64,000 nucleotides of DNA from Aggregatilineales bacterium (GCA_029976025.1 JARKNX010000130.1:28374-92373), one strand, 5' to 3'. Positions 1 through 8,722 are shown, counted from the stretch's first letter. The notes: generated from the sequence alone by a model not told the origin. Translations and numbers: made by a program.

Positions 1-237
1 TTCCGCCCCCGGATGCAGGCGGTCCTGACCGCCAACATCCCCAGCAGCGCCGGGCGGGAAGATTACGTCCCGGTGGCGCTGGCTGAGGAGGGAGAAACAA
101 TCACGGCGACCCCGATCTTCGGCAAAAGCAACCTGATCTTCACTCTCGTCCGCGCCGGCGGGCTGGCTAAAGTGCCCCTGAACACGACGGGCCTGCAGGC
201 CGGCGACACAGTTAGCGTCTATTCCTTTCCCGGTTAA
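1..237 (+). CDS. moeA: Molybdopterin molybdotransferase MoeA, C-terminal fragment (cut by window edge)
   Basis: The reading frame is open to the left edge and stops with TAA at 235-237, so only the last 78 codons are visible. The residues read as the C-terminal part of MoeA: an NIPSSAGREDYVPV stretch, then a GKSNLIFTLVRAGGLAKVP stretch, then GLQAGDTVSVY, which is the usual ending of the family's domain IV. MoeA inserts molybdate into adenylylated molybdopterin in the cytoplasm. A small membrane-protein gene and a second, fused moeA follow on the same strand, so this is probably one operon. The catalytic domain lies outside the window, so activity cannot be judged. Confidence 0.85.
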   Translation, partial: FRPRMQAVLTANIPSSAGREDYVPVALAEEGETITATPIFGKSNLIFTLVRAGGLAKVPLNTTGLQAGDTVSVYSFPG

Positions 238-249
238 GGAGCGCGGGCG

Positions 250-630
250 ATGGCAAAACGACCGGCCCAGTCCGATCCTCAGACAAAGCTCAACACCTAC
301 CACGCCGTCCGCAAGCTCAAGCAAGAGCAAAAGCTGAGCGACGAAGCGGCCATCGCCTATTTCACCGGCAGAGGAGTCCGGCGGGAGACCGCCGAGGCCA
401 ACCTGGCCCTGTATTACAATGTGGAGCGGCAGCGGCTGAACCGTAACGCCCGCCGCGACATTATCGGCGGCATGATGATTCTGGCGTCCGGCGTGGTAAT
501 CGCCATGGTCTACCCCTCTTTCCAGAACCTCCCGCTTCTGGTGCGCGGGCTGATGCCCGCCGCCGGGCTGGGCCTGATGCTCTTCGGGCTGTACCGTCAG
601 ATTCGCGCCGGTCGCCTGCCCCGGTTCTGA
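250..630 (+). CDS. Small two-helix membrane protein of unknown function
   Basis: This 126-residue protein has a charged N-terminal half (about residues 1-70, rich in Lys, Arg and Glu) with a short DEAAIAYFTGRGV motif that looks like a small helical domain. Two hydrophobic segments follow at about 74-92 and 97-115, and the tail is short and basic. A good ribosome-binding site (AAGGAG) sits 8 bases before the ATG. It lies 12 bases after moeA and 34 bases before the moeA fusion, so co-transcription is likely. I do not recognise the family. Its position between two moeA genes hints at a link to molybdenum metabolism, but nothing in the protein itself shows this. Confidence 0.6.
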   Translation: MAKRPAQSDPQTKLNTYHAVRKLKQEQKLSDEAAIAYFTGRGVRRETAEANLALYYNVERQRLNRNARRDIIGGMMILASGVVIAMVYPSFQNLPLLVRGLMPAAGLGLMLFGLYRQIRAGRLPRF

Positions 631-664
631 TTTTTCGCGCCTCTATACGACAGATATCCCGCCT

Positions 665-2629
665 ATGACCGCTGACCGCAACATCTACCTGCACGATATC
701 CCGATGGATGAGGCGTGGGCGCATTTCACCGCCGCCCTGGAGGCCACCGGGTTATGGCGCCCCCTGCCCGCGGAGGAAGTCCCCCTCCAGAGGGCGCTGG
801 GCCGGGTGACCGCCGGGCCGATCTGGGCCAGGATCAGCGCCCCCCACTACCACGCCAGCGCCATGGATGGCTACGCCGTTCGGGCGCGGGACACGCTCGG
901 CGCGACGGAAACCGCACCCGTGATTCTGCAGGAGGGCGACCCCGCTTCCGCCGAACGGCCGGCCCAGCCGGTCAATACCGGCCAGCCGCTGCCGGACTGG
1001 GCTGACGCCGTGATCATGATCGAGCACGTCCAACCCCTCGGCGGCGGGCGGCTGGAGATCCGCGCCTCTGTCGCGCCGTGGGCGCATGTCCGTCCGATGG
1101 GCGAAGATATGGTCGCCACGGAGCTGGTCCTGCCGGCCAACCATGTGCTGCGCCCGGTCGATCTGGGGGCCATCGCTGGCTGCGGGCATACGAGCGTCCG
1201 CGTCCGCCGCCGGCCGCTGGTCGCCATCCTGCCCACCGGCTCTGAGCTGGTCCGCCCCGGCGACGCCCTCAAGCCGGGCAGCGTGATCGAGTACAACAGC
1301 ATTGTGCTTGGCGCGCAGGTCGAGTCGTGGGGCGGGCGCGTCCTGCGGCTGGAGCCGGTCTCCGACGACTTCGCCCGCATCCGCACTGCTGTGGCCGACG
1401 CAGCGAGCAACCGCGCCACCCTGATCCTGATCAACGCCGGATCGTCAGCGGGCAGCGAAGATCACACCGCCGCCGTGATTCGCTCGCTGGGCGAGGTGCT
1501 GGTGCACGGCATCGCCGTGCGGCCTGGCCATCCGGTCGTCATGGGCCTGGTGCATTCCGGGGATCAGACCGTCCCCGCTCTCGGCGTGCCGGGCTACCCG
1601 GTATCGGCGGCTTTGACAGGCGAGATCTTCGTCAGGCCGCTGCTGGATCGCTGGCTGGGCCGGGCGACGGAGCCGCCCCTCACCATACAGGGCGAGCTGA
1701 CCCGCAAGGTGCTCAGCCCGACCGGCGACGACGAATATATGCGCGTCACCGCCGGGCGGGTCGGGGACCGCGTGCTGGTGACGCCGTTAGGCCGCGGCGC
1801 GGGCGTGATTTCTTCGCTGGTGCGGGCGGATGGTATCGTCCGGATTCCGCGCTTCAGCGAAGGCCACGACGCCGGCGACACCGTGACCGTCCATCTCTAC
1901 CGCTCCCCTTATGAGATCGAGCACACCGTCCTGATCATCGGCAGCCACGACCTGACGCTGGACCTGCTGGCCCAGTTCCTGGCGGAGCGCCGCCCGGAGT
2001 TCCGGCTGGCCAGTGCGCACGTGGGTAGCCTGGGCGGCCTGATGGCCCTGCGCCGCGGCCAGGCTCACCTGGCCGGCTGCCACCTGCTGGATGTAGCGAC
2101 TGGCGAATACAATGTCACCTATGTCCGCCAGTACATGCCGGGCATGGCCGTGCGCCTGATCACGCTGGCGGGCCGCGAGCAAGGCCTGATCCTGCCCAGA
2201 GGCAACCCCCGCCGGATCGCCGGCATCGCCGACCTGGCCCGCCCCGATCTCCGCTATGCCAACCGCCAGCGCGGCGCCGGGACGCGGCTGCTGTTCGATC
2301 ACCTGCTGGAACAGGCGGGCCTCAAGCCTGAACAGGTGAACGGCTACGAAAACGAGCAGATCACCCATCTGGCGGTCGCCGCCGCCGTCAAGAGCGGGCA
2401 AGCTGACGCCGGCATGGGGGTGCTGGCCGCGGCGCGGGCGCTGGAGCTGGACTTTATCCCGCTGGGGACAGAGCGCTACGATCTGGCCCTGCCGCTGCAG
2501 CACGCCGCGGAGCCAGGCGTCACCGCCGTGCTGGACCTGCTGCACGACCCGGAGTTCCGCGCAGCGGTGGCAGCCCTGCCGGGGTATGACGTGTCCGCAA
2601 TGGGCACGGTGGCGGCGGAGATTAGCTGA
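665..2629 (+). CDS. moeA: MoeA fused to a periplasmic-binding-protein-like domain
   Basis: The 654-residue protein has a complete MoeA part at about 1-415 and a PBP-like domain at about 420-650. MoeA signatures are MDGYAVRA at 67-74, PTGSELV with a following GSVIEYNS, the GSSAGSEDHT loop near 258-267, GIAVRPGHPVV and GVPGYPVS. The C-terminal part begins HTVLIIGSHDLTLDLL and resembles the molybdate-binding-like PBP domain known from other MoeA fusions. The enzyme should insert Mo or W into molybdopterin; the extra domain could bind an oxyanion or a small effector, which is inference. No clear Shine-Dalgarno precedes the ATG. A separate moeA ends only 430 bases upstream, giving two paralogues in tandem, possibly one for Mo and one for W. 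Confidence 0.9.
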   Translation: MTADRNIYLHDIPMDEAWAHFTAALEATGLWRPLPAEEVPLQRALGRVTAGPIWARISAPHYHASAMDGYAVRARDTLGATETAPVILQEGDPASAERPAQPVNTGQPLPDWADAVIMIEHVQPLGGGRLEIRASVAPWAHVRPMGEDMVATELVLPANHVLRPVDLGAIAGCGHTSVRVRRRPLVAILPTGSELVRPGDALKPGSVIEYNSIVLGAQVESWGGRVLRLEPVSDDFARIRTAVADAASNRATLILINAGSSAGSEDHTAAVIRSLGEVLVHGIAVRPGHPVVMGLVHSGDQTVPALGVPGYPVSAALTGEIFVRPLLDRWLGRATEPPLTIQGELTRKVLSPTGDDEYMRVTAGRVGDRVLVTPLGRGAGVISSLVRADGIVRIPRFSEGHDAGDTVTVHLYRSPYEIEHTVLIIGSHDLTLDLLAQFLAERRPEFRLASAHVGSLGGLMALRRGQAHLAGCHLLDVATGEYNVTYVRQYMPGMAVRLITLAGREQGLILPRGNPRRIAGIADLARPDLRYANRQRGAGTRLLFDHLLEQAGLKPEQVNGYENEQITHLAVAAAVKSGQADAGMGVLAAARALELDFIPLGTERYDLALPLQHAAEPGVTAVLDLLHDPEFRAAVAALPGYDVSAMGTVAAEIS

Positions 2630-2826
2630 GGGACAGGGAGCAGGCAGCGGAGAGAGGGAGCTGCTCCGCCGTCGCCGTAAAGATCCGACCTCCGTTCACC
2701 CGGGCGATCCTGCGCCTCATAGAGAGTTCTGCACCCTGCTATGGCCCTGCGGGGCCGTTGCAGGTAAACTCACTCTGGAAACGCGCCGCGCAATCGCAGC
2801 CCGCACCCGGACAAGGCAGTGTATCT

Positions 2827-4008
2827 ATGCCACAAGAACGTATCCAGAAGATTCTGGCGCAGGCCGGGGTCGCCTCCCGCCGCGCCTGTGAGGACCTGAT
2901 CCGCCAGGGCCGCGTCACCGTCAACGGGCAGCCGGTCGCGATCGGGGATCAGGCCGATCCCGCCCTGGACACCATCCGCGTGGACGGCGAGGTTGTCTAT
3001 TTGCAGGAAGCCCCGCGCGTCTACATCCTGCTCAACAAGCCGGTCGGCGTGGTCAGCACCACCAGCGCCCAGCGCCAGGAATCCCGCCCCACGGTGCGCG
3101 ATCTGGTCCCGGTGGCGGAGCGGGTCTACCCGGTCGGGCGGCTGGACGCCGACAGCGAAGGCCTGATCCTGCTGACCAACGATGGCGAGCTGGCCCAGCG
3201 GCTGACTCACCCCCGCTACGGCCACCAGAAAACTTATCAGGTGCTGGTCCTGGGGCGCCCTGCCAGGGAGAAGCTGGACCAGTGGCGGGCGGGCGTCGTC
3301 CTGGACGATGGCCCGACCGGGGCCTGTCATATCCAGGTGCTGGGGATGGAAGGCGGCAACACCTGGCTGGAAATCACGATGGGCGAAGGCCGCAAGCGGC
3401 AGATTCGGCGCACGGCGGCGGCCCTGCACCTGCACATTGAGCGCCTGATTCGCACCCGGATCGGCCCGCTGCATCTGGAGACGCTCCAGCCCGGCGAATG
3501 GCGCTCGCTGACGACGACGGAGGTGAACACGCTCCTGCGCGGCGCGGCAGAACGCAAAGCCCGCCCGCGCGGCGCTGAAGTCTACCACTCCGCCCCCCGG
3601 CGGCCCGGCCCGGCCCGCGGACGAACCGGCGGGAAGGCACGGCCCGGCCATTCTGCTGAGCCGCCGGGCGGCCCGGCGCGCGAAGCCGGGCGGAAGCCCG
3701 CCCCCAGACGACGTCCGCCGGAAGAGACGTTGGAAGACTGGGGCACGCGCCCGGCCCGGTCCACCGGGGACAGGCCGCCCTCCCCCCGCAAGCCAGCGCG
3801 GCCTTCCGCCAGCGAGCAGACCTCTTCAGAGCGCCCGCCAGGCGGACGCCCACCAGCCCGCCGCAAGCCCGCCAGAGGTCCATCCGGCGACCGGCCTCCC
3901 GCCCGGCGAAAGCCCGCGCCCGGCGGCAAACGGCCCGCCGCCGGCAAGGGAGGCCAGCGCCCATCCGCGCCGCGCCGGGAAAGGAAGCCGCGCGATGAGC
4001 AGCGTTAG
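2827..4008 (+). CDS. rRNA pseudouridine synthase, RsuA/RluB family, with long basic tail
   Basis: An N-terminal S4 RNA-binding domain (about 3-60, beginning ERIQKILAQAGVASRRAC) is followed by the RsuA/RluB catalytic domain. The GRLD motif at 104-107 carries the catalytic Asp, followed by SEGLILLTNDGEL. The product should isomerise a uridine in rRNA, probably 23S (RluB type), but RsuA-type specificity cannot be excluded. The ATG at 2827 is chosen because it starts right at the S4 domain; an in-frame TTG at 2758 would only add unrelated residues. Residues from about 241 to 393 are an unusual low-complexity extension of Arg, Pro, Lys and Gly, probably disordered and RNA-binding. The 3' end overlaps the next gene by 14 bases. 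Confidence 0.88.
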   Translation: MPQERIQKILAQAGVASRRACEDLIRQGRVTVNGQPVAIGDQADPALDTIRVDGEVVYLQEAPRVYILLNKPVGVVSTTSAQRQESRPTVRDLVPVAERVYPVGRLDADSEGLILLTNDGELAQRLTHPRYGHQKTYQVLVLGRPAREKLDQWRAGVVLDDGPTGACHIQVLGMEGGNTWLEITMGEGRKRQIRRTAAALHLHIERLIRTRIGPLHLETLQPGEWRSLTTTEVNTLLRGAAERKARPRGAEVYHSAPRRPGPARGRTGGKARPGHSAEPPGGPAREAGRKPAPRRRPPEETLEDWGTRPARSTGDRPPSPRKPARPSASEQTSSERPPGGRPPARRKPARGPSGDRPPARRKPAPGGKRPAAGKGGQRPSAPRRERKPRDEQR

Positions 4009-4762
4009 CGCTGATAGCTGGGTAGTTCGCCAGCGGAGCATCTTCAAGGCCCGGCGGCATATCATCCGCGATGTGCTGTTCCGCCTGATCGCGCCCCTGT
4101 TCATCCGGCTGACGGTGCACGGCCTGGAGCATGTCCCGCCGGAAGGCGGGGCTATCCTGATGATCAACCACATGACGGCGGTGGACCCGCTGATCGTCGT
4201 CTGCACGATCAAGAACCGCGACGTTGTGCCGATGAGCAAGATCGAGAATTTCCGCAATCCGATCATTGGCGTGCTGGTTCGCACCTGGGGCGGGTACGCC
4301 GTGCATCGGGGCCAGGTGGATCGGGGGGCGCTCAATACCGCCGCCAACCTGGTCGCCGCCGGTGAGATGACGCTGATCGCGCCGGAGGGGCACCGGCAGC
4401 CGGCGCTGGGCCGCCCCAAAGATGGCCTGGCCTACATCGCTACTAAAACCGGCGCTCTGGTTATCCCCGTCGGCGTTTACAACACCGAACACTGGGTGCG
4501 CCACCTGTTCATGCCCTGGCATCGGACCCCGGTCGAGGTTGCTTATGGGCGGCCTTTCCGGCTGCGCACGGGCGGGCGGACCCGCATCCCGCGCGACGAG
4601 ATACGCCGCATGACTGAGGAAATGATGTACCAGCTCGCCAGCCTGCTGCCGGAGCGCAACCGGGGCGACTACAGCGATCTGTCCCGGACCACGACCACAT
4701 TCCTGGAATTCACCGACAGCTCTCAGCCCTCACAGCCGGCTCCCCCGCTAACCGCACCATGA
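3995..4762 (+). CDS. PlsC-like 1-acyl-glycerol-3-phosphate acyltransferase (copy 1)
   Basis: A 255-residue lysophospholipid acyltransferase-family protein. The catalytic HxxxxD motif is seen in MINHMTAVDPLIV and the acceptor-binding block in APEGHRQPALG, where the usual PEGTRS reads PEGHRQ. It probably transfers an acyl chain to a lysophosphatidic-acid-like acceptor at the inner membrane face. There is no clear transmembrane segment, so it is likely a peripheral membrane protein. It starts inside the end of the pseudouridine synthase gene and is followed 22 bases later by a paralogue, which suggests translational coupling and one transcript. The altered block III may shift acceptor specificity, but this cannot be told from sequence. 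Confidence 0.83.
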   Translation: MSSVSADSWVVRQRSIFKARRHIIRDVLFRLIAPLFIRLTVHGLEHVPPEGGAILMINHMTAVDPLIVVCTIKNRDVVPMSKIENFRNPIIGVLVRTWGGYAVHRGQVDRGALNTAANLVAAGEMTLIAPEGHRQPALGRPKDGLAYIATKTGALVIPVGVYNTEHWVRHLFMPWHRTPVEVAYGRPFRLRTGGRTRIPRDEIRRMTEEMMYQLASLLPERNRGDYSDLSRTTTTFLEFTDSSQPSQPAPPLTAP

Positions 4763-4784
4763 TGAGCGCCGGAAGGAATCGTCC

Positions 4785-5522
4785 ATGACCAGCCGATCTG
4801 GATCCAGCAACCTGAGCATCGAGGAATGGGCGCAGTGGCAGCGCGGCGCTTACCGGTGGCGGCGGCAGTTGATGCGGGCCATCGTCTGGGGGTTCCTCTC
4901 CCACGTTTTGTGGAAGGTCACGGTTGAGGGGCTGGAGCACGTCCCGGCAGCCGGGCCGGGCGTCCTGATGATGAGTCACTCCACTATGGCCGATACGACG
5001 GTCCCGCTCGGCGTGGTGACCCACCGCGATATTGTCCCTATGACCAAAGAGGAGAACTTCCAGAATCCGGCCACGCACTGGCTGCTCGCCCTGTGGGGGG
5101 CTTATTCGATCCGGCGCGGGGAGGTGGATCGCCAGGCGCTGCAAACGACGGTGGAACTGCTGCGGATCGGCGAACTTGTCATGATCATGCCGGAAGGCAC
5201 GCGCTCGCCGACCCTGCGAAAGGCCAAAGACGGCCTGGCCTATGTCCTGCTCCGGGCGGATGTGCCAGTCATCCCGGCGGCTGTCTGGGGGCTGGAAGAC
5301 TTCCGCCGCGATCTGTTCAAGCCCTGGAAGCGGACGCCGGTCACCATCCGGTTCGGGCAGCCCTTCCGGCTCAAGGAGGCCGGGGAGCGCGTCCCGCGCG
5401 AGGTTATATCGGCTATCACGCGCGAGATGATGTACCAGCTCGCCCGGCTCTATCCGGAACATAAGCGCGGCTTCTATGCCGATCTCTCACAACTCACCAC
5501 CGATCACCTGCTCTTCACGTGA
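4785..5522 (+). CDS. PlsC-like acyltransferase (copy 2)
   Basis: A 245-residue paralogue of the preceding gene: both share VEGLEHVP/VHGLEHVP, an HxxxxD motif, KDGLAY and a closing EMMYQLA helix. Here the HxxxxD motif reads SHSTMAD (Ser instead of Asn before the His) and the acceptor block is canonical, MPEGTRSPTLRKAKDG. It should acylate a lysophospholipid or related glycerol phosphate at the membrane. Two diverged copies in tandem suggest either sequential acylation steps or different acyl or acceptor preferences. A hairpin with a short T-run at 5579-5604 probably ends the transcript. Confidence 0.83.
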   Translation: MTSRSGSSNLSIEEWAQWQRGAYRWRRQLMRAIVWGFLSHVLWKVTVEGLEHVPAAGPGVLMMSHSTMADTTVPLGVVTHRDIVPMTKEENFQNPATHWLLALWGAYSIRRGEVDRQALQTTVELLRIGELVMIMPEGTRSPTLRKAKDGLAYVLLRADVPVIPAAVWGLEDFRRDLFKPWKRTPVTIRFGQPFRLKEAGERVPREVISAITREMMYQLARLYPEHKRGFYADLSQLTTDHLLFT

Positions 5523-5578
5523 ATCGGCGCTCCCATCGCGCCCGCGCGCCCGGATCAAAGCCGGGTCAGACAAGACCT

Positions 5579-5604
5579 TCCCGGCCTGCTAAAGCCGGGA
5601 TTTT
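5579..5604 (+). terminator. Hairpin terminator after the acyltransferase pair
   Basis: TCCCGGC and GCCGGGA form a 7-bp stem with an 8-base loop, followed by TTTTC. It sits 57 bases after the second acyltransferase stop and just before the glmS promoter, so it separates the two transcription units. Confidence 0.6.
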
Positions 5605-5628
5605 CATGCGGAATTCACGCCGGAATAG

Positions 5629-5657
5629 TTGGCGAAAAGGCAGTATGCGAGTATGAT
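5629..5657 (+). promoter_or_regulatory. Sigma-70-type promoter for glmS
   Basis: TTGGCG (5629-5634) and TATGAT (5652-5657) are separated by exactly 17 bases. The predicted start, near 5664, lies about 60 bases upstream of the ribozyme cleavage site, leaving room for the full ribozyme in the leader. Confidence 0.65.
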
Positions 5658-5718
5658 GATTTCAATGATTCTACTAGCAAAGGAGTGACAGCCGATCTTA
5701 CTTTCGGGCGAAGGGACA

Positions 5719-5930
5719 AATAGCGCATGAGCTTGCCGGCCTGACCGGCAAGATGACGAGGTGGCGGTTCCTGCCGCAGGGCAGTGCTCACTCTACCCCG
5801 GTAGAGGAAAATCGAGGACTCAGCGGATGCCGCCAGGGCGCCTGATCGCCGTCCTCCTGTCCCCCCACTGGCTGCTTCACAGCCGCACACATAAGCGCGG
5901 TGACAAAACTGCCCGGCGACGGGCGGACAA
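5719..5930 (+). ncRNA. glmS ribozyme (glucosamine-6-phosphate-activated, self-cleaving)
   Basis: The leader of glmS contains the ordered core elements of the glmS ribozyme: an A-GCGC cleavage site (predicted cut between 5722 and 5723), a P2-like hairpin with arms CTTGCCGG/CCGGCAAG, the block GACGAGGTGGCGGTT, then ATCGAG and CAGCGGATGCCGCC, in which GGCGG and CCGCC can pair. Known ribozymes cleave the mRNA when GlcN6P is abundant and so lower GlmS synthesis. Two small hairpins (CTGCC/GGCAG and CTCTAC/GTAGAG) are inserted between GGTT and ATCGAG, where compact examples have only a few bases. The 3' limit is uncertain; a GCCCG-GCGA-CGGGC hairpin at 5911-5924 probably belongs to the P4 region. 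Confidence 0.88.
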
Positions 5931-6040
5931 CCCGCCGCCACGCGATCAACAAGCTGACCTAACTGTGAATAACCCGATCAGCAATCGGGCGGCTTCACCA
6001 TGATCGCGAGGCAGCAGCCTCGGAGTGGAGGGACACGTCT

Positions 6041-7882
6041 GTGTGCGGTATTGTGGGATATATCGGGCCGCAGGATGCGGCGCCGATCATTCTGGATGGA
6101 CTCAAGCGGCTGGAATATCGCGGCTACGACTCCGCCGGGCTGGCTGTTATTCAGGACAGCGCGATTGCCGTCCGGCGCGACGTAGGCAAGCTGGACAACC
6201 TCACCCGCCTGTTCCAGCAAAGCCCGATCAGCGGGCAGATCGGCGTCGGCCATACGCGCTGGGCCACTCACGGCGAGCCGAGCGCCCGCAACGCTCACCC
6301 GCATATCAGTATGAGCGGCCGCGTGGTGGTCGTGCATAACGGCATTGTGGAAAACTATCGCGAACTGAAAGACGAGCTGATCGCCGGGGGCGCCGTATTC
6401 AATTCCGACACGGATACCGAGGTGATCGTCCACCTGATCGAGCGTTACCTGGGCTGCGACAGCTCCCTGACCGAAGCGACGCGCCTCGCCGTGCAGCATC
6501 TGCGCGGCGCGCATGCCGTCGTTGCCATGAGCATCCAGGAGCCGGACCGGCTGGTGACCACCCGGATCGGTAACGCTGGCGGCGTGGCGATCGGGCTGGG
6601 CGACGGGGAGAACTTCATCGCCAGCGACATCCCGGCTGTGCTGGGGCATACGCGGCGCTTCATCTTTCTGGAGAGCCGGCAGATCGCCACTGTCACCTGC
6701 GATGGATACATGATCCAGACTCTGGGGGGCGAGCCGGTGCTGGCGCGCATAGCCAGCATCGACTGGAACCCGATGAGCGCCGAGCTGGGCGAATACAAGC
6801 ACTTCATGCAAAAGGAAATTTTCGAGCAGGCCCGTGCGCTGACCGATACCGTGCGCGGGCGTATCGACTTCGAGACCGGCCAGGTCACGCTGACCGACCT
6901 CAAGCTCACAGCAGAAGAAGCCGGGCGGATCAACCGGATCGTGGCTGCCGCCTGCGGCACAAGCGCCTATTCGGCCCTGATCGGCAAATACCTGGTGGAG
7001 GAGCTGGCCCGCATCCCGGTCGAAGTGGACTACGCCAGCGAGTTCCGCTACCGCGATCCGATTATCGATTCCGATTCGGTCGTGCTGACCATCACCCAGA
7101 GCGGGGAGACAGTAGATACCCTGGCGGCTATCGAAGAGGCGCGCCTGAAGAAGGCCCGGGTGTGGAGCATCGTCAACGCAATCGGCAGCCAGGCCATGCG
7201 TCTGTCGGACGGATTCATCACCATGCAGGCCGGGCCGGAAATCGGGGTGGCCTCAACCAAGGCTTTCACCACCAGCGTCATGGATCAGGTGCTGCTGGCG
7301 CTGTATCTGGGCCAGCTTCGCGGCACGCTCAGCGCAGCCGATCTGCGGCGGCACGCCCGCGATATCGCCCGCCTGCCAGACATCGTCGGGCGTGTGCTGG
7401 AAGACAACGCCCGGTATAGCGAGCTGGCGGTGGGGCTGGCCGGGTTCAACAACTTCCTGTATCTGGGGCGCGGCATCAACTATCCTGTTGCGCTGGAAGG
7501 CGCGCTCAAGCTCAAGGAAATCAGCTACATTCATGCCGAAGGTTACCCGGCGGGCGAGATGAAACACGGCCCGATCGCCCTGATCAACGAGAACATGCCC
7601 ACCCTGGCGATCATCCTGCGCGACCATGTGTATGACAAGATGCTCAGTCAGGTGGAGCAGGCCCGGGCGCGCGGCGGAATCGTGATCGCGGTCGCCACCG
7701 AAGGGGACACCCTGATCGCCGAAAAGGCCGACCATGTGCTCTACGTGCCGGAGGTTCCGGAGCTTCTCAGCCCGATCGTGAGCGTGATCCCCCTGCAGCT
7801 GCTGGCCTATCACATCGCCGTGCGGCGCGGCGCAGATGTGGACAAGCCGCGCAACCTGGCCAAGAGCGTGACGGTCGAATAA
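6041..7882 (+). CDS. glmS: Glutamine-fructose-6-phosphate aminotransferase (isomerizing)
   Basis: A full-length 613-residue GlmS that makes glucosamine-6-phosphate from fructose-6-phosphate and glutamine, the first step towards UDP-GlcNAc for the cell wall. It starts with GTG followed by CGIVGYIG, so Cys2 becomes the N-terminal glutaminase nucleophile after Met removal; this fixes the start, and a GGAGGG box lies about 8 bases upstream. Two SIS sugar-isomerase domains follow (AACGTSAYSALIGKY and ITQSGETVDTLAA in the first, AEGYPAGEMKHGP in the second), and the chain ends with the typical NLAKSVTVE tail. The glmS ribozyme in the leader indicates feedback control by the product. A strong hairpin follows the stop codon. 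Confidence 0.97.
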   Translation: MCGIVGYIGPQDAAPIILDGLKRLEYRGYDSAGLAVIQDSAIAVRRDVGKLDNLTRLFQQSPISGQIGVGHTRWATHGEPSARNAHPHISMSGRVVVVHNGIVENYRELKDELIAGGAVFNSDTDTEVIVHLIERYLGCDSSLTEATRLAVQHLRGAHAVVAMSIQEPDRLVTTRIGNAGGVAIGLGDGENFIASDIPAVLGHTRRFIFLESRQIATVTCDGYMIQTLGGEPVLARIASIDWNPMSAELGEYKHFMQKEIFEQARALTDTVRGRIDFETGQVTLTDLKLTAEEAGRINRIVAAACGTSAYSALIGKYLVEELARIPVEVDYASEFRYRDPIIDSDSVVLTITQSGETVDTLAAIEEARLKKARVWSIVNAIGSQAMRLSDGFITMQAGPEIGVASTKAFTTSVMDQVLLALYLGQLRGTLSAADLRRHARDIARLPDIVGRVLEDNARYSELAVGLAGFNNFLYLGRGINYPVALEGALKLKEISYIHAEGYPAGEMKHGPIALINENMPTLAIILRDHVYDKMLSQVEQARARGGIVIAVATEGDTLIAEKADHVLYVPEVPELLSPIVSVIPLQLLAYHIAVRRGADVDKPRNLAKSVTVE

Positions 7883-7911
7883 AACGCGGCGGCGACATAG
7901 CTCACATAAAA

Positions 7912-7950
7912 CGGCGGAGGGTACGCCTGATTACGGGCCACCTTCCGCCG
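7912..7950. terminator. Bidirectional hairpin between glmS and the convergent amaP-like gene
   Basis: CGGCGGAGGG and CCTTCCGCCG form a 10-bp stem with one mismatch around a 19-base loop. It lies between two convergent genes and probably ends both transcripts, although there is no clear T-run on either side. Confidence 0.55.
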
Positions 7951-7976
7951 CTGTGTTCGCCGGTAACTGCGCCGCC

Positions 7977-8717
7977 TTACGATTGCTCGTCATCCCCCCA
8001 CAGGAACGCCCGCCAGGGTTCTTCCTCCGGCGCAGGCTCGGGGGCCGGCGGCTCCGGGGCCATCACCACCGGGGCAGCGGCGGAGGGCATTTCTTCCGCC
8101 GCCAGGGCTGCGTAAGTGGTGGCGGGCAGCGACGTGTAGCGCGGCTCCATGACCGGATGCGGGATCGCCTCCACCACCGTCGTAACCCGATCCTCTGGCT
8201 CAAACTGGTTGGAGGCCAGAGTGATGTGGATCACCAGCGTCCCGGCCAGCTTCAGGCCCATCTGCTTTTCGACAAGCTGGCGCAAAACGCGGGTGATCTC
8301 CTTTTGCTTCTCGGGGATGATGATATCGGGGCGGGTGCGCACATTGAGGGTCACACTGGCCCCGGCGTTCTCGATCTCGACCTCGGTCTGCACATCCAGC
8401 ACGTCAGAAACCTGGGCGATACGGGCGTTAATCTGGCGCTGCACTGAATCCAGGCTGACTTCAGCCCGCGCGCCGCGCATCCGCACCATCAGGCCAGGCG
8501 TGCGCCCGGGGCGGATCAACCGGTACAGCAGCACGATCAGGAGGGCATCCAGAATCACAGCCACAACAACCTGAAGCGTACGGGCAAATGGAGAAGCGTC
8601 GCGCAGGCGGGAGACCAGATCAATGACCGTCTGCGGCGCGAGCAGGAATAGATTCAGTATGACCAGGAGGAGGACAATACCCAGGACCACCAGCGAGCGT
8701 CGTAAGAAGACTATCAT
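7977..8717 (-). CDS. AmaP-like membrane-anchored Asp23-family protein
   Basis: Two hydrophobic helices at about 8-28 and 47-65 form a hairpin anchor. They are followed by an Asp23/AmaP-like domain (about 85-185, with VSLDSVQRQINARIAQVSDVLDVQTEVEI and VRTRPDIIIPEKQKEITRVLRQLVEKQ), then an acidic Pro/Glu-rich tail. In Firmicutes AmaP anchors Asp23 to the membrane during envelope stress; a similar anchoring role here is inferred. ATG at 8717 is preferred because AGGAGG lies about 8 bases upstream; a GTG at 8723 overlaps the stop codon of the preceding phosphatase gene. The two genes are therefore almost certainly co-transcribed. Confidence 0.72.
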   Translation of the reverse strand: MIVFLRRSLVVLGIVLLLVILNLFLLAPQTVIDLVSRLRDASPFARTLQVVVAVILDALLIVLLYRLIRPGRTPGLMVRMRGARAEVSLDSVQRQINARIAQVSDVLDVQTEVEIENAGASVTLNVRTRPDIIIPEKQKEITRVLRQLVEKQMGLKLAGTLVIHITLASNQFEPEDRVTTVVEAIPHPVMEPRYTSLPATTYAALAAEEMPSAAAPVVMAPEPPAPEPAPEEEPWRAFLWGDDEQS

Positions 8718-8722
8718 CAGCA

